From the NCBI GenBank assembly GCA_025201765.1, contig MU623474.1:31918-95917 (forward strand): a DNA stretch of 64,000 bases, given 5' to 3'. The number at the start of each line of letters is the position of its first letter. The stretch's first letter is position 1. Source of the stretch: Daldinia sp. FL1419. Its lineage: Eukaryota > Ascomycota > Sordariomycetes > Xylariales > Hypoxylaceae. Under the pieces are notes generated by a model that was given only the letters and a program-made list of their open reading frames with translations, searched no databases and was not told the origin of the DNA. Both the position numbers and the translations under genes were made by a program. This document shows, one piece after another, positions 48,789-60,100 of this stretch.

Positions 48789-50624
48789 ATGGTTCAACCT
48801 CGCGGCGGGCAAATCGCAGGAGATAGTGCAAACGATCACGTAGAATATCGTGATCGCGGCGAAAAGTTTCGACAGGAGTTTCGAAAACGCCACGCAAGTG
48901 CGAATTCCCTAAATAAATTAAGTACAAACAAGACAGAGGAATTATATTCTGCCCTATGGAAAAGCAAAATATATACCATCAATAAGGATACATGCTTTAT
49001 ACCTTCCGATAAGCTTGAACTGGCCAAGAACCCTAGGCTTGTTGAACAGTGTCTTCGGGAGTATGAAGCTTCCCAGGACGAGATATCGGCTTTACGGGAA
49101 AGAATTTGCCAGATTCATTCCCAAGGAAATGAAAAATCATTCTTTAGGATATTCTCGATCCTGGTATTATGCGAAAACCCAAGGTGCATCGGTAGGTTTA
49201 TCGAACAAAATGTGGATGACTCCTATCTTCCCTTGCCTAACCTGGAGCGGCGTGGAGATAATATCTTAATTTTTCGGGATAACAATGGCAAGAAGATCAG
49301 CGAAGAAAAATTGAGATATATCTTTCGAGATCGGAGGGACTGGAAACAAGGAAACTTGGATAGTTTTACCACCTATCAGTGGTGTGCTATCGCACCTTTC
49401 TTCTACCGGCCAGATAATATTATTCCTCACTATATTCTGGAGGCTTCCGACGTTTTGCCCTTTACGGAGAAAAGAAATCATATCGAGGCAGATATTGAGT
49501 CATTAGATCCGGATGTGAAGGAGGTGGTTTTGCATGGGGGGTTCGGCGATGTTTTCATAGTAAAACTCCATCCGTCCCATTACTACTTTTGCAACCAACC
49601 CGTAAGTTTCCGAAGCGCAAATATGCGAGGTATTATACTAAATTGTATGAAGTATAGCGATGGGTCACACTCGTTTGCGCTTAAGCGCCTAAAATCTCCA
49701 AGCCATAGCGATTTCAAGTTGGAGGTTGACGCTCTCAGAAAGTACAACTACGGCATTGACAAACACCTGATCCCGTTACTAGCTACGATAGAGAAGGAAG
49801 GGGAAGCAGGCAAATACTACCTACTATTCCCAAAGGCTAATGGTGACCTGCGGTATTTTTGGAAGACTCAATTCAACAAGAATACCGACAAAGCGCCTCT
49901 CGTGCGCTGGATGGTCGAGCAATGTCTCGGAATTGCGAACGCGCTCTCGATACTACATAAAGATCAGGATCACGACAAGGGGGAAGACTATCCTATATAT
50001 GGGAGACACGGTGATATTAAAGCTGGGAATATCCTGTGGTTCTCCAAGGAAGGGATCTCTGGCCCCGCCGGCTGGCGTTTGGTGCTCTCCGACTTTGGCC
50101 TGATGAGGTTCCACCGTGCTATATCGATTTCCGCCCAGACCGCCAGCAAGCTCAAGAAAACCCTGACGTATCAGGCCCCGGAGTTCGACATTACGAAAGC
50201 TAAAATATCGAGGAAATCCGATATCTGGGCTCTCGGGTGTACATATCTAGAATTCGTCACTTGTTATTTATCAGGCTTTGAGGCTGTAGAAGAGGAATTC
50301 CCCAGTTGCAGAGGAGAAGAAGACAAAAACCTCCCGGGAGTCAGTGAGGATAAGTTTTATCGCATGACTGCGGATGGAACGTCGGCCGAACTGAAGCCCG
50401 GTGTACAGCAGTGGATATCGGATCTTCACAGTAACCCAAGATGTTCTCAGTATTTCCACGACTTCCTCGACTTAATCGAAAAGGGCATGCTGCAGATCAA
50501 GTTGGATAAGCGTCTATCAGCAGCTGAGGTTGCTAAGAGCTTAGAAGGCATCTCTAGGAAGTGCCAAAGGGAACCTTATGCCACCGGGGGGCATGCACCA
50601 CCAAGGGGGAAGAGAAGACAATAA
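48789..50624 (+). CDS. Atypical Ser/Thr protein kinase, intronless
   Basis: 611 residues in one exon. Residues 1-240 are an uncharacterised, mainly helical region rich in charged residues. The kinase domain spans about 245-590: Gly loop HGGFGDVF (249-256), Lys299 in ALKR, helix-C Glu in KLEVDALRKY, catalytic loop HGDIKAGNILW with D409, K411 and N414, DFG at 435-437 (LSDFGLMRFH), APE at 463-465 (YQAPEFD) and KSDIWALGCTYLEF. The catalytic loop has HGD in place of HRD, a variant common in a fungal kinase group. All residues needed for phosphotransfer are present, so it is probably active. Such kinases are numerous and variable between strains of filamentous fungi; role unknown. Lack of introns and position in the gene-poor right part suggest an accessory gene. 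Confidence 0.85.
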   Translation: MVQPRGGQIAGDSANDHVEYRDRGEKFRQEFRKRHASANSLNKLSTNKTEELYSALWKSKIYTINKDTCFIPSDKLELAKNPRLVEQCLREYEASQDEISALRERICQIHSQGNEKSFFRIFSILVLCENPRCIGRFIEQNVDDSYLPLPNLERRGDNILIFRDNNGKKISEEKLRYIFRDRRDWKQGNLDSFTTYQWCAIAPFFYRPDNIIPHYILEASDVLPFTEKRNHIEADIESLDPDVKEVVLHGGFGDVFIVKLHPSHYYFCNQPVSFRSANMRGIILNCMKYSDGSHSFALKRLKSPSHSDFKLEVDALRKYNYGIDKHLIPLLATIEKEGEAGKYYLLFPKANGDLRYFWKTQFNKNTDKAPLVRWMVEQCLGIANALSILHKDQDHDKGEDYPIYGRHGDIKAGNILWFSKEGISGPAGWRLVLSDFGLMRFHRAISISAQTASKLKKTLTYQAPEFDITKAKISRKSDIWALGCTYLEFVTCYLSGFEAVEEEFPSCRGEEDKNLPGVSEDKFYRMTADGTSAELKPGVQQWISDLHSNPRCSQYFHDFLDLIEKGMLQIKLDKRLSAAEVAKSLEGISRKCQREPYATGGHAPPRGKRRQ

Positions 50625-51192
50625 GAACACAAGGCTAGGTACCTCTTAGAGTGGCGGATTTCGGCACATAACGTTCACTTATAGATGTTATAATGGGTGG
50701 TTAATGGGTGGTTAATGGGTGGTTAAAGGGTGGGCGGTTAGCGAGTGGTATAAAACTGGCTAATCGCATGAGCGAGATTAATGTCTTGGCGTTAAGGGTA
50801 AAAAGGAAAAAGGAGGCTATTCGCGGCCTTATTATTATTCCCTTGATTGATAATGTTTTGCTTTATACCCGGCCGAAAGTAGTAGTTGAAAGAAAGGATC
50901 ATATTTATTAGAATTAGGTATATAAAATGTGAATGATGGTAATTTAACCCCATACTGTTAATTTTATCATTAATCCTTATGTAGCTCTTGTATACCTAGG
51001 TAGGTAGGTTAAGTAGAGCCTTGACAGGCCCGCTTCGTCTCAGGATTGCCGAGGCCGATAATGCACATGTGCAGTTTTTTCGAGCTCTGTTTCGTCCGCC
51101 TTGAAAGTACGTGATTAGACTAATGCGATTACATGCGCGTAGGTGATCACTCGCATACATCGGTTAACCGTCTGGGCGCCCAGACTACCCAT
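50625..51192. other. Spacer with tandem repeat
   Basis: 3' flank of the kinase gene. Besides the 11-base tandem repeat listed separately it has a TACCTAGGTAGGTAGG word near 50993. No gene seen. Confidence 0.5.
50690..50733. repeat. 11-base tandem repeat (TTAATGGGTGG)
   Basis: Four consecutive units, two exact and the outer two each with one change, directly visible 66 bases after the kinase stop codon. Not a telomere repeat (TTAGGG). Confidence 0.85.
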
Positions 51193-51421
51193 CTACCGGT
51201 GCGGTGCTGTCTATGGTTAGCTATTATAATTTACCTACCCAATATATCGTGATTTTATCAAGAGGTAGGTAGGTACTCACTTTAAGGACATATCCTTTCT
51301 CGCCCAGAAGCTCATTTAAACCTTTTATGATCTCTCCACCATCGTTGTATGTACATCTAAGAATCGATTGAACCCATCCCGGTGGGTATCTGGATCTGTT
51401 CGCGCGAACTTCCGAAGACAT
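51193..51421 (-). CDS. Candidate tiny gene, 52 residues
   Basis: Exon 51281-51421 encodes 47 residues including RYPPGWVQSILRCTYNDGGE and IIKGLNELLGEKGYVLK. A GTGAGT donor, GCTAAC branch and CATAG acceptor then join an 18-base exon 51193-51210 ending TAPHR-stop. The intron is 70 bases. No known family recognised; it looks like a short amphipathic helical protein. No signal peptide. Support is the good splice signals and protein-like composition only. Confidence 0.35.
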
Positions 51422-52063
51422 CGTGGGGGGGTCAGGAGACTATAATATTATAGAAACAACCTTGAGTATTTCTAATACCCATCTTATGGTGCATAGGTAG
51501 GTAGATGGCTAGGCAGATTTTCTGCTCCAGCTACCGATCCTTTTGTATTTCTCCAAATTGAGGCTCAAACTCGCAAGTCACTTACTATTAGGAGGTATAC
51601 TAGTGCTTTCGATACTACCCTAGCTTGTGATGTGCCTTTATCTCTTTGGGCATCATTCCAGTGAGGGGTTGTCTTAGTGGCTTGATTTACGCAACGTCAG
51701 ATGAAGTTTATTGGGCGTTCACTACTCCACGACAGTATGGAGTTTGCATGCGACATTATATCGACCAACCAAGAAATTTATATCTGCGGCTTGCTGTTTA
51801 ATCATATAAAATGCGCCATAAGCTGACGAATTATTCAAATGCCGATTAAATTCCAAGCACCTAATCATGGTGAAGCTCTTCTTACTAGCTAGGGTCAGTC
51901 GTCTCAAATATTAAGAACCCCAGAGCCGTCCGACCCCAATGTGCACTTCTCTACTTCTACCCTTACCTAGTACCCGGCTGATCCATTGTTAAAATTTGAA
52001 AGCATAGTACCAGGATATTGGCACTTTATAAGATATAGCTTTATGATGTGTACCTAGGTAACT
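51422..52063. other. Divergent spacer
   Basis: Between the 52-residue candidate (-) and the CorA-like gene (+). A 61-codon minus-strand frame at 51722-51907 shows no family signature. Confidence 0.45.
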
Positions 52064-53795
52064 ATGGATTGGTTAGATGGTGAAGCATCCTTTGACGATA
52101 ATGATTTTGGCAATTTCAAATACGAGCCGACCCGATTCAAGATCATTAGGAAACTACATTCCGATGAGGTATATGAACCCCTTATTGAGACTATACTCTA
52201 TAGGATCTTAGACGGCAGCCAGAATCTAATTCACTTTTAGAAACTTATATGCTGGGATATTAGATCTGACGAAGATCTGAAAGAATGGATTGAACTTGTA
52301 CGTAGACGGCTTGGTAAACTACCTACCTATCTATCATCCGGCTTATATTTATAGAACGAACCTTTGATTGATTGCTGCTGTGGGGATGGAATGTTTGCCA
52401 TGTACGTATAATAAGAGATACCTTGTGCAAGAATGAAGCTGAATTCATAAACGTGCTAGCATATTTAATCGTTGCAGAATTTTACAATATTCGTCCCCAT
52501 CATATCTTCCGGTTTCTCAACATGGATTCAACGATATTATCAGAGTATTTCACATACATCGCTCAATAGTTCGAACAATTCGCCGGGAAGTCACATACTT
52601 TTCTCGTACTCATCTTCCCTTTGTGAAGAGTTCTGACAGCAGCATCGGTATTGTGCTATCTTTCTACGGTGAAATGAAAAAAGCTAATTCCTCAAGCGTA
52701 TACCACAAGGATGAGTTCGGAATGGCCAGATGACATTGCTTTATCCTCGACATATTTATGTCTCAAGAGGCTTAGCCTATCAGTGTTCTATGGATGCAAC
52801 AAGGATCAATCGCTTGCTATCCAGACACGTCTAGAGGAAGCTGGAGACGCCATATATCATCCGATGTTGACTCCTGGTATCCTAGTTGAGCTTGACCGCC
52901 ACCGCGTCACGGAACGGGTAGACTCGATTCTGGATCCGTTTGTATCGAGTACAGAAGCGCTCTGCTGCCCTTCTAGGGATCCTGAGAGCATCCTCAACGA
53001 GGATGGCGAAAATATTGATGAGCTCTTTTATCTCTATAGCAACACTAGCGAATTGGCAAAGGGAATTCGACAAGTTCAACGGCAGATTTCAGACATGTAT
53101 AAGCATACGTATGAGCTCGAAGTTCTATTTAAGGTTAAAAGAAGAAAGAAGAAATTCCGTAAAAAGACAGGTCTAGAGAAGCAAAATAGAGTCCAGGGAG
53201 ACATATATTCCTTGCTTCCCAATATGGAGACCCGCATTCGCGAGCGTTTATTGGAGATTGAAGCCGAGTATAATGCAAAGCTTGACGACTGTCAGATGGT
53301 TCTAAGTGGGTTGAACTTCTCAATACAATTGGTAAGGCGTCTCGTATCTTGTGGTTTGTTGTGTGAACTCTAGGGAGGTCACCTTAACATCGTAACGAAA
53401 CTAACCCGGGATAATGGGTAGGCGTCAGGTCATGTTGCGAGACATCAAACCTTCACTAACACCCGAATATCTATTGAAACGAAACGAGATAACGCGCAGA
53501 TGCGTTCAATTGCTCTAGTGACCATGGTGTACCTTCCGCTAACATCAGTTGCTGTGAGTATATCCATCAATGCGAACGTGTCAAGGGGCTAACGTATCAG
53601 TCTATTTTCTCGATGGGGGTCTTCAACTGGGGAGCTACCGGGGAGCAACCGGTACTAACAGTTTACTTTTGGGTATACGTGGCTATCGGAGGCGGTCTCA
53701 CAGTTCTAACCATCGGGCTATGGTGGGGAATAACGAGAAGTGGTTCACGTAGCAAAGAACATAACGAGGCAACTGACGTGGTAAAAATGGCTTGA
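52064..53795 (+). CDS. CorA-like Mg2+/divalent cation transporter family protein
   Basis: Fungal membrane protein related to CorA/ZntB (PF01544). Seven exons: 52064-52168, 52241-52297, 52355-52401, 52478-52647, 52697-53353, 53429-53553, 53601-53795; 451 residues. The N-terminal half is a soluble domain with FHIHRSIVRTIRREVTYFSR, then MSSEWPDDIALSSTYL and long helices (LDRHRVTERVDSILDPF, KGIRQVQRQISDMYKHTYEL). The C-terminus has two transmembrane helices: MRSIALVTMVYLPLTSVASI and YFWVYVAIGGGLTVLTIGLW. The loop start reads FSMGVFNWG, where bacterial CorA has the GMN selectivity motif, so GMN is not conserved and Mg2+ transport is unproven. A stop codon just upstream fixes the start. The exon-4 acceptor is uncertain: 52460 would also keep the frame. 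The gene ends about 350 bases before the AT-rich block. Confidence 0.82.
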
Positions 53796-54149
53796 AGTGA
53801 ATGAAGTGTGGAGAAAGAAAGGATTTAGGATCTTATCTCACCTTAATATTATAATTCGATATATCAAAACCGTTCAACATGCGGCCATCTTTAGCTATTA
53901 ATTACACCACGGCATTCTATTATTGTTTATCGCTTGGACGCGCACCGTATGTGGATCCTTGCTACAGGGGATGAATACGATCCCACGATGCTAACCCCTC
54001 CCCTGTTCTGCGTATAATATTACGCTATATTTTAGTTGGTATCGGGAATCTTAGAGGGATAGCATTTCTGATTCGTTCAACTTCGCGGCTCTGATTTTTA
54101 TATATAAACTTCGTAAACAAGAGGGCACCCCTGCAGGGCACCACAATAG
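53796..54149. other. Transition zone to the AT-rich block
   Basis: 3' flank of the CorA-like gene with normal base composition up to about 54150, after which G and C fall abruptly. Nothing else visible. Confidence 0.6.
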
Positions 54150-57100
54150 CCTGATTTTAATAACCACCTAACCTATTCAACTATAAGACTATCATACACC
54201 AGGATTTATATTTTCATTTAATTTTAAATTTATTATATAAATTTGCTTCATTAATTTTTTATTAATACATTCTTTAATACTAACCTCTTCCTCCTTAAAA
54301 TTTTAAAAATCATTATATATATAACTTAATTTAAAATATTATTAATTATATATATTTTATATATCTACTCTTCTTTTAACTTCCATATTTAATTTTTATT
54401 AGTTAAATCTTATTTATACATTATAAATACCTATTAAATAGGTTTTTTAAATACTAATTTTTAAAAAATAAATGCTTTATTATAATTTAATATATAAAAT
54501 TTTTATTTTAAATATCAATATTATTTTAAAATCTATATTTTAATAATAATAAATACTTTTTAATAATTAATATTAATTCTAAATATTTACTTAATTCCCA
54601 TCCTTTTCACTTAAAAAACCCATCTTCTTCCTTTCTTCTTTTTTCCTTTCTAATCAAATACTATTCTTTTATCAAATTCTTCTAAACCATACAACCACTT
54701 ATATAATAATTTTTTAAAATAAATTTTTTATAATATATTATTTTACCTTAACACCTAAATATATTATATCAACACCATCTTTATTCTTTTTTATTCAAAT
54801 CAACACTTAAAATTAAATTTTTACAAATTAAGGAATTCCATACACAATTATAACATTACTATTAAAATATTTTTAATAATATTTTATCTATAAAATATAT
54901 ATTAATAAATATATTTCTATTATTATTATATATATTTACCCATTCCACATCCTTCTTTTTAAATTTATTTTTCTATCATTCTTAATATATTTTAATATAT
55001 ATCTTTATCCTATATTATATTTCTAAATTATATATATCATATATTATCATTAATTATAAATCCAAAATAGATTAATTTACCTCATACCTACTTTTAACAC
55101 CCTTCTCCATAATAATTTATTAAATAATTTTCAAACCACCTCTTCATCTCAAATTATAAAATCTAAAACACCAATAACCATAACATCCACTAATATTATA
55201 ATTATTCTTCTAGGTATATAAAATTTACCTTCTATTATTTTCCCAAAGATTAATCATTATTCAATCATAATGTTTAATAATAATTAAATTAAATTAAAAT
55301 ATTATAATAAAAGATTTATCAAACATACTAAAAAAAATAATAATCATAATAATAAAGATAAATCAAAACTTTTTATTAACAATAATCTTATTTTTTATAA
55401 AAATAAGATTAATATAATGTTATTATACCAAACACCTACAAAAAAACAAAATAATAAAAGATAAAAAATATATTTAATTTCCCTTATATTATTTACATTA
55501 ATTAATATCCTTTATCCATCATTACAATACAAAAATTAAAATTAATAAAAAAAATATTTTTAATATATTTTATTTATCAAATAATTAAATAATTGATAAT
55601 TAATATTATTTATTTTTAAAAATTATTTTTGATATTTTATTTTCTTAGATTTTAATAATTATTTCTTTAGATTTAATTATTAATATATTTAGTACTTCTT
55701 TTTCAATTTAATAATAATTAATAATAAAATTTTTATTTATATTATTAAAATTAATAATATAAATTGTTATATAAGGTTTAATTATTTAATTTTCTATATA
55801 TATATTAATATATAAATATAAAAATTTAAAAAAATGTTCTTATCTAAATTAATATTTTATAAAATTTCAATTATATTAATCTTTTAAATATCTTTTATAA
55901 ATTTATCACCATCTTACAGATCATCTATTTATTCAAATTTTATAAAACATTTTTTATAAAATAGAGAAAATAAAATGCTTATATTTTACATTCTTATCCA
56001 ATTCATCATTCATCCACCTTTTATTACATAATTATTTTTATTTAATCTATTTTTATTATTTTAGTTTTATATCTTTATTATATTATTTTTATATTATATT
56101 AGTTAATAAATTATTTTCCTTAAATTTATTTAATTTACCTAATATTACTAAACCTAATATTAATATATCTAATAATATATTTAATAACAAATTTGGTAAC
56201 ATATTTAATAACAAATCTAATAACAAATCTAATAACAAATCTAACAATATATTAAATAATAAATTTAATAATCCATTTAATAATAAATTTAATAACCCAT
56301 TTAATAATGAATTTAGTAATATAAAAATTAACTTTAATAATAATAATGTAGGTGGTATATATTAAATATAATTTAGTAATATAAATTCCTTATTAATTAT
56401 TAATAGAAGAATTTGTAGATGAAGATTATATAATATTATTACCCTTTTTCAAAAATAAATTTCTATTAATAATATTTTCCTTTTATAATATCATTATAAA
56501 TATTAAACTTTATAATAATTATTTTCTTAAAAAAATCTATATTTATTATTTATATTATATAGAAAAAGATTATTGTAATTATTTTTTTAAATTTATTATA
56601 AGTAATGGAAGTATGTAGTATATTATGGTATATTATATTTCTTATATATTGGCTAATAATATCATATAATTTAATAAAAATAAAGATTTTTTAAAGAAGA
56701 TATTACCCTTCCTTTCTAAAAATCCAAAAATTTGGGATTATTTATAAATTTTCCTTAATAATTTATTATTATTTAAGAATTATTTCTTTATTATTTCCAA
56801 TAAATATAATTGTTTGTTATATAATATCTATTAAACTATAATTTTTATTTTTAATAATTGGTCACCTTTTAAAAAAATCCTAAAACTTTAGAAAAATGTT
56901 AAAATTCCCTTTAATCCCAATGTTATTATAATAAAAAATAAATTGTATATTAAATTTTATTATTTGTTTAATTATTTATTTAGGATTAATTTAATCTATA
57001 TTATTTCTAAACAAAAAACTGCCTAAACCAAACATAATTATATTTATTATTTTATTATTAATTTATATATATAAATATTAGAAAATTGAAAAAATAAAAT

Positions 57101-60100
57101 TCTATTATGTAAAAATTTTTATTTTATTTGGAATTATAGTTTCTTAAATTTTATACCTAAATTTATTATTATTAATCTTATCAAAAAATATAAATTTTAT
57201 ATTTATATAAATTGTTTTACCAAAAATATTAGTAAAAATTTTTAAAATATTTATAAATATTAAAATATAATTATTAATAAATTATATAATATATCAATTA
57301 AATATTTATTTATTTAATTTACGTAATCCATTTTCTATATTAATATAATGTTTTTTTTTAAAATATAATTAATATATAAAATATCTAAATTTATTTATAT
57401 AAATAATACACCCTTTAATAATAAATGAAAGAAGGAAATCCTATCCAATTCAAATATATTTTCTTTAAGATCAAAATTCTTACGCTATTATTCAACTCTT
57501 TTCTAAAAAGATTAAAAAAAAAATATTAATTAAATTTTAAAAGATATTAAATATAATATAAATTTATTTTCCCACTTTATTCTTATTAATAAAAATTTGT
57601 TTTTATTAAATTTCTTATCTTTATATAATTTAAATAATAATAATAATTTTAAAATTTATTATAATTTTTTTTTATTATATAAATAGTTAATTTTATCATC
57701 TATTCCAAACCACTCAAATCTTATTCCACCCCTTACAAATAATATTACCATTTAAATTATAAATAATATTTTTAATAAAGATAATAATAATAAGTGTTAG
57801 TGTATGTTTATATTTAACAATTTTATTATAAATAAAAATACAACTCCTATATCCACTACCTCATAATTTCTTATAAATATAGATTATAATAATTTTTTTA
57901 AGTTTCATATTTATTCTTAATTACTTAAAAAAGGTTATAATATAAATAAAAATTAAAAATTTTTTAAAATTAAATATAATTAAATTTTTATATTAATAAA
58001 ATATTATTAGGTATAAAATTCTAACCTTATATAACATAAATATAAAAAAATATCATACTAATATTCATCCTTTATAGATATAAAATTTTGGTGTAGGGAT
58101 AGGTAAATGTTAATAAATATATATATAGATTTTTAATTTATTTATATTAAAATTATAATATTGAATATAAGTAAAAATTTTTAAATTTATAATATCATTT
58201 TTTCTTTTTAATATATTTTTTTTTTTTTTTTTTTATTTTTAATATAAGTTATTTAATTAAATTTAAAATTTAAAAGGATATAGTTTCTTTTATATTATTA
58301 TATATATAGAAATATTAAATAATATACCTTTTAAAATCATAATATTTTTTAATAGTAAATACATTATTTTTTTTTTTAATATTATATTTTTAAACATTTT
58401 TTAATATTATATAAAAGATCTTATAATTTTTTCTATTAATATATCTAATTAATATATATTTTAATCCATTTTAAACAATAATTTTAACCTATATCAATAA
58501 TTTTTATTTATAGGTAATAATAAATATAAGTTTTAAAAATTAATAACTTTTAATAATTAAATATATATAGTTATAAAATCTGTTTTTTTTATATTAAAGC
58601 AATGTAATATCAAGTTTAAATATATTTTTTGAATTATTTATCTTTATGATTTAAATTTGGTGATAATAAATGTGGGTATTAATGTAAAATTTTTATATTT
58701 AAATGGATGAATTTGATTTATATTAATTAATTTTGGAAATAAAGGTAACATCTTTTATTTTAATTTATTAAATTATATTGTATTTGTTGTTGGTAATGAT
58801 ATTAAAAATATTTTTGGTGGTTGTGTTATTAATAGGAAATTTAGTGTAATTTTGTAAATAGATGTTTTTGGATTTGGGATGAAATCTTTGTAGAGGTATT
58901 TGGTATTGTTTATTATTTTTAATGTTTGATAGGTATTTTCTATTATAGAAATTGGTATGTTTTTTGTGAAAATTATGTAAGTTGGGATTTTTAAAGTTGA
59001 AGTATTTATTATTTTGAATGTAGTTGTTAGGTTTTTTTTTTGATTTGAATGGTTTATTTGGTGATTTAATAGAAAGAGGTATGTAGTTTGATCTTTTTTT
59101 TTGGTAAATGTTAATGTAGTTTGAAAATTTATTGTGTATTGTATTGAATTTAAAGGTGTTATAGTTTTTGTGTGTTTATTTAAGTTAATGTTTTTTGGGA
59201 CGATTATTTTTTTATTTAATATATTTACATTATTTAATGTTTGTGTTTTGTTATGAAGTTTATTTAATATAGTTTTAAGGTTAAGGTTATTATTTTTTAT
59301 TTGTTAATTTAAAAGATTAATATTTGTAAATTTTTTTTATAATGAATAGTTAAGATATTGGTTATTATTTTTTTTTATTTTATAAAATTAATTTGTTTTT
59401 TCTAATTTTTTTATATTTGTTGATCGGTTAGGAAAAAGAAGGGTTATTCTTGTAATGGGTTGAAATTGGTAAAAGTTCTTATATAATATAACAATTAGTA
59501 ATTTTTTAAAATTTATATTAAATTGTTCTTAAATTTGTTGAAATTTTTTATTAATTATGTAAAAATTGTATTTTAATAGTATATTATATTTATTAATAAT
59601 TAATATATTAATATTTTTCTAAATTCTTTCTTGTTTTAGTGTTATATTAAATTTGGAAAGAAGATTTACAGTTGAATATATAATAATGCTATCAATATTC
59701 ACTGCTACACTATTAAATATAATTATTATTTTAATTTATTATTATTTATTTTTTATTGCAAATGTTTTAATAATAGTTTTAACAATTATATTTTTATTTG
59801 TACCTCTTTTTCTTCCAAAATAATAAAAAAATTGAAATTCATATAAATTACTATTGTTCATATTTAATATATTATGGGATAATTATTATTATACTTTATA
59901 TATAATTAAAATATTTATTTTTCTTATAATAAGTAATAGTAATATATTTTATTTAAAATTAAATAAATTTTTATATAATAAGAATTAATTTATATTTATC
60001 CAATTCTTCCTTTAAAAAAGTTTAATGGTAAGTATTATTGGTTGAGTTTCTTATAATATATGTTATTATAATATTGATAATGTATATTGTATAGGATTCT

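Noticed and set aside
50690..50733. Telomere-like repeat
   Set aside because: The unit is TTAATGGGTGG, not TTAGGG, and it occurs only four times in an internal position.
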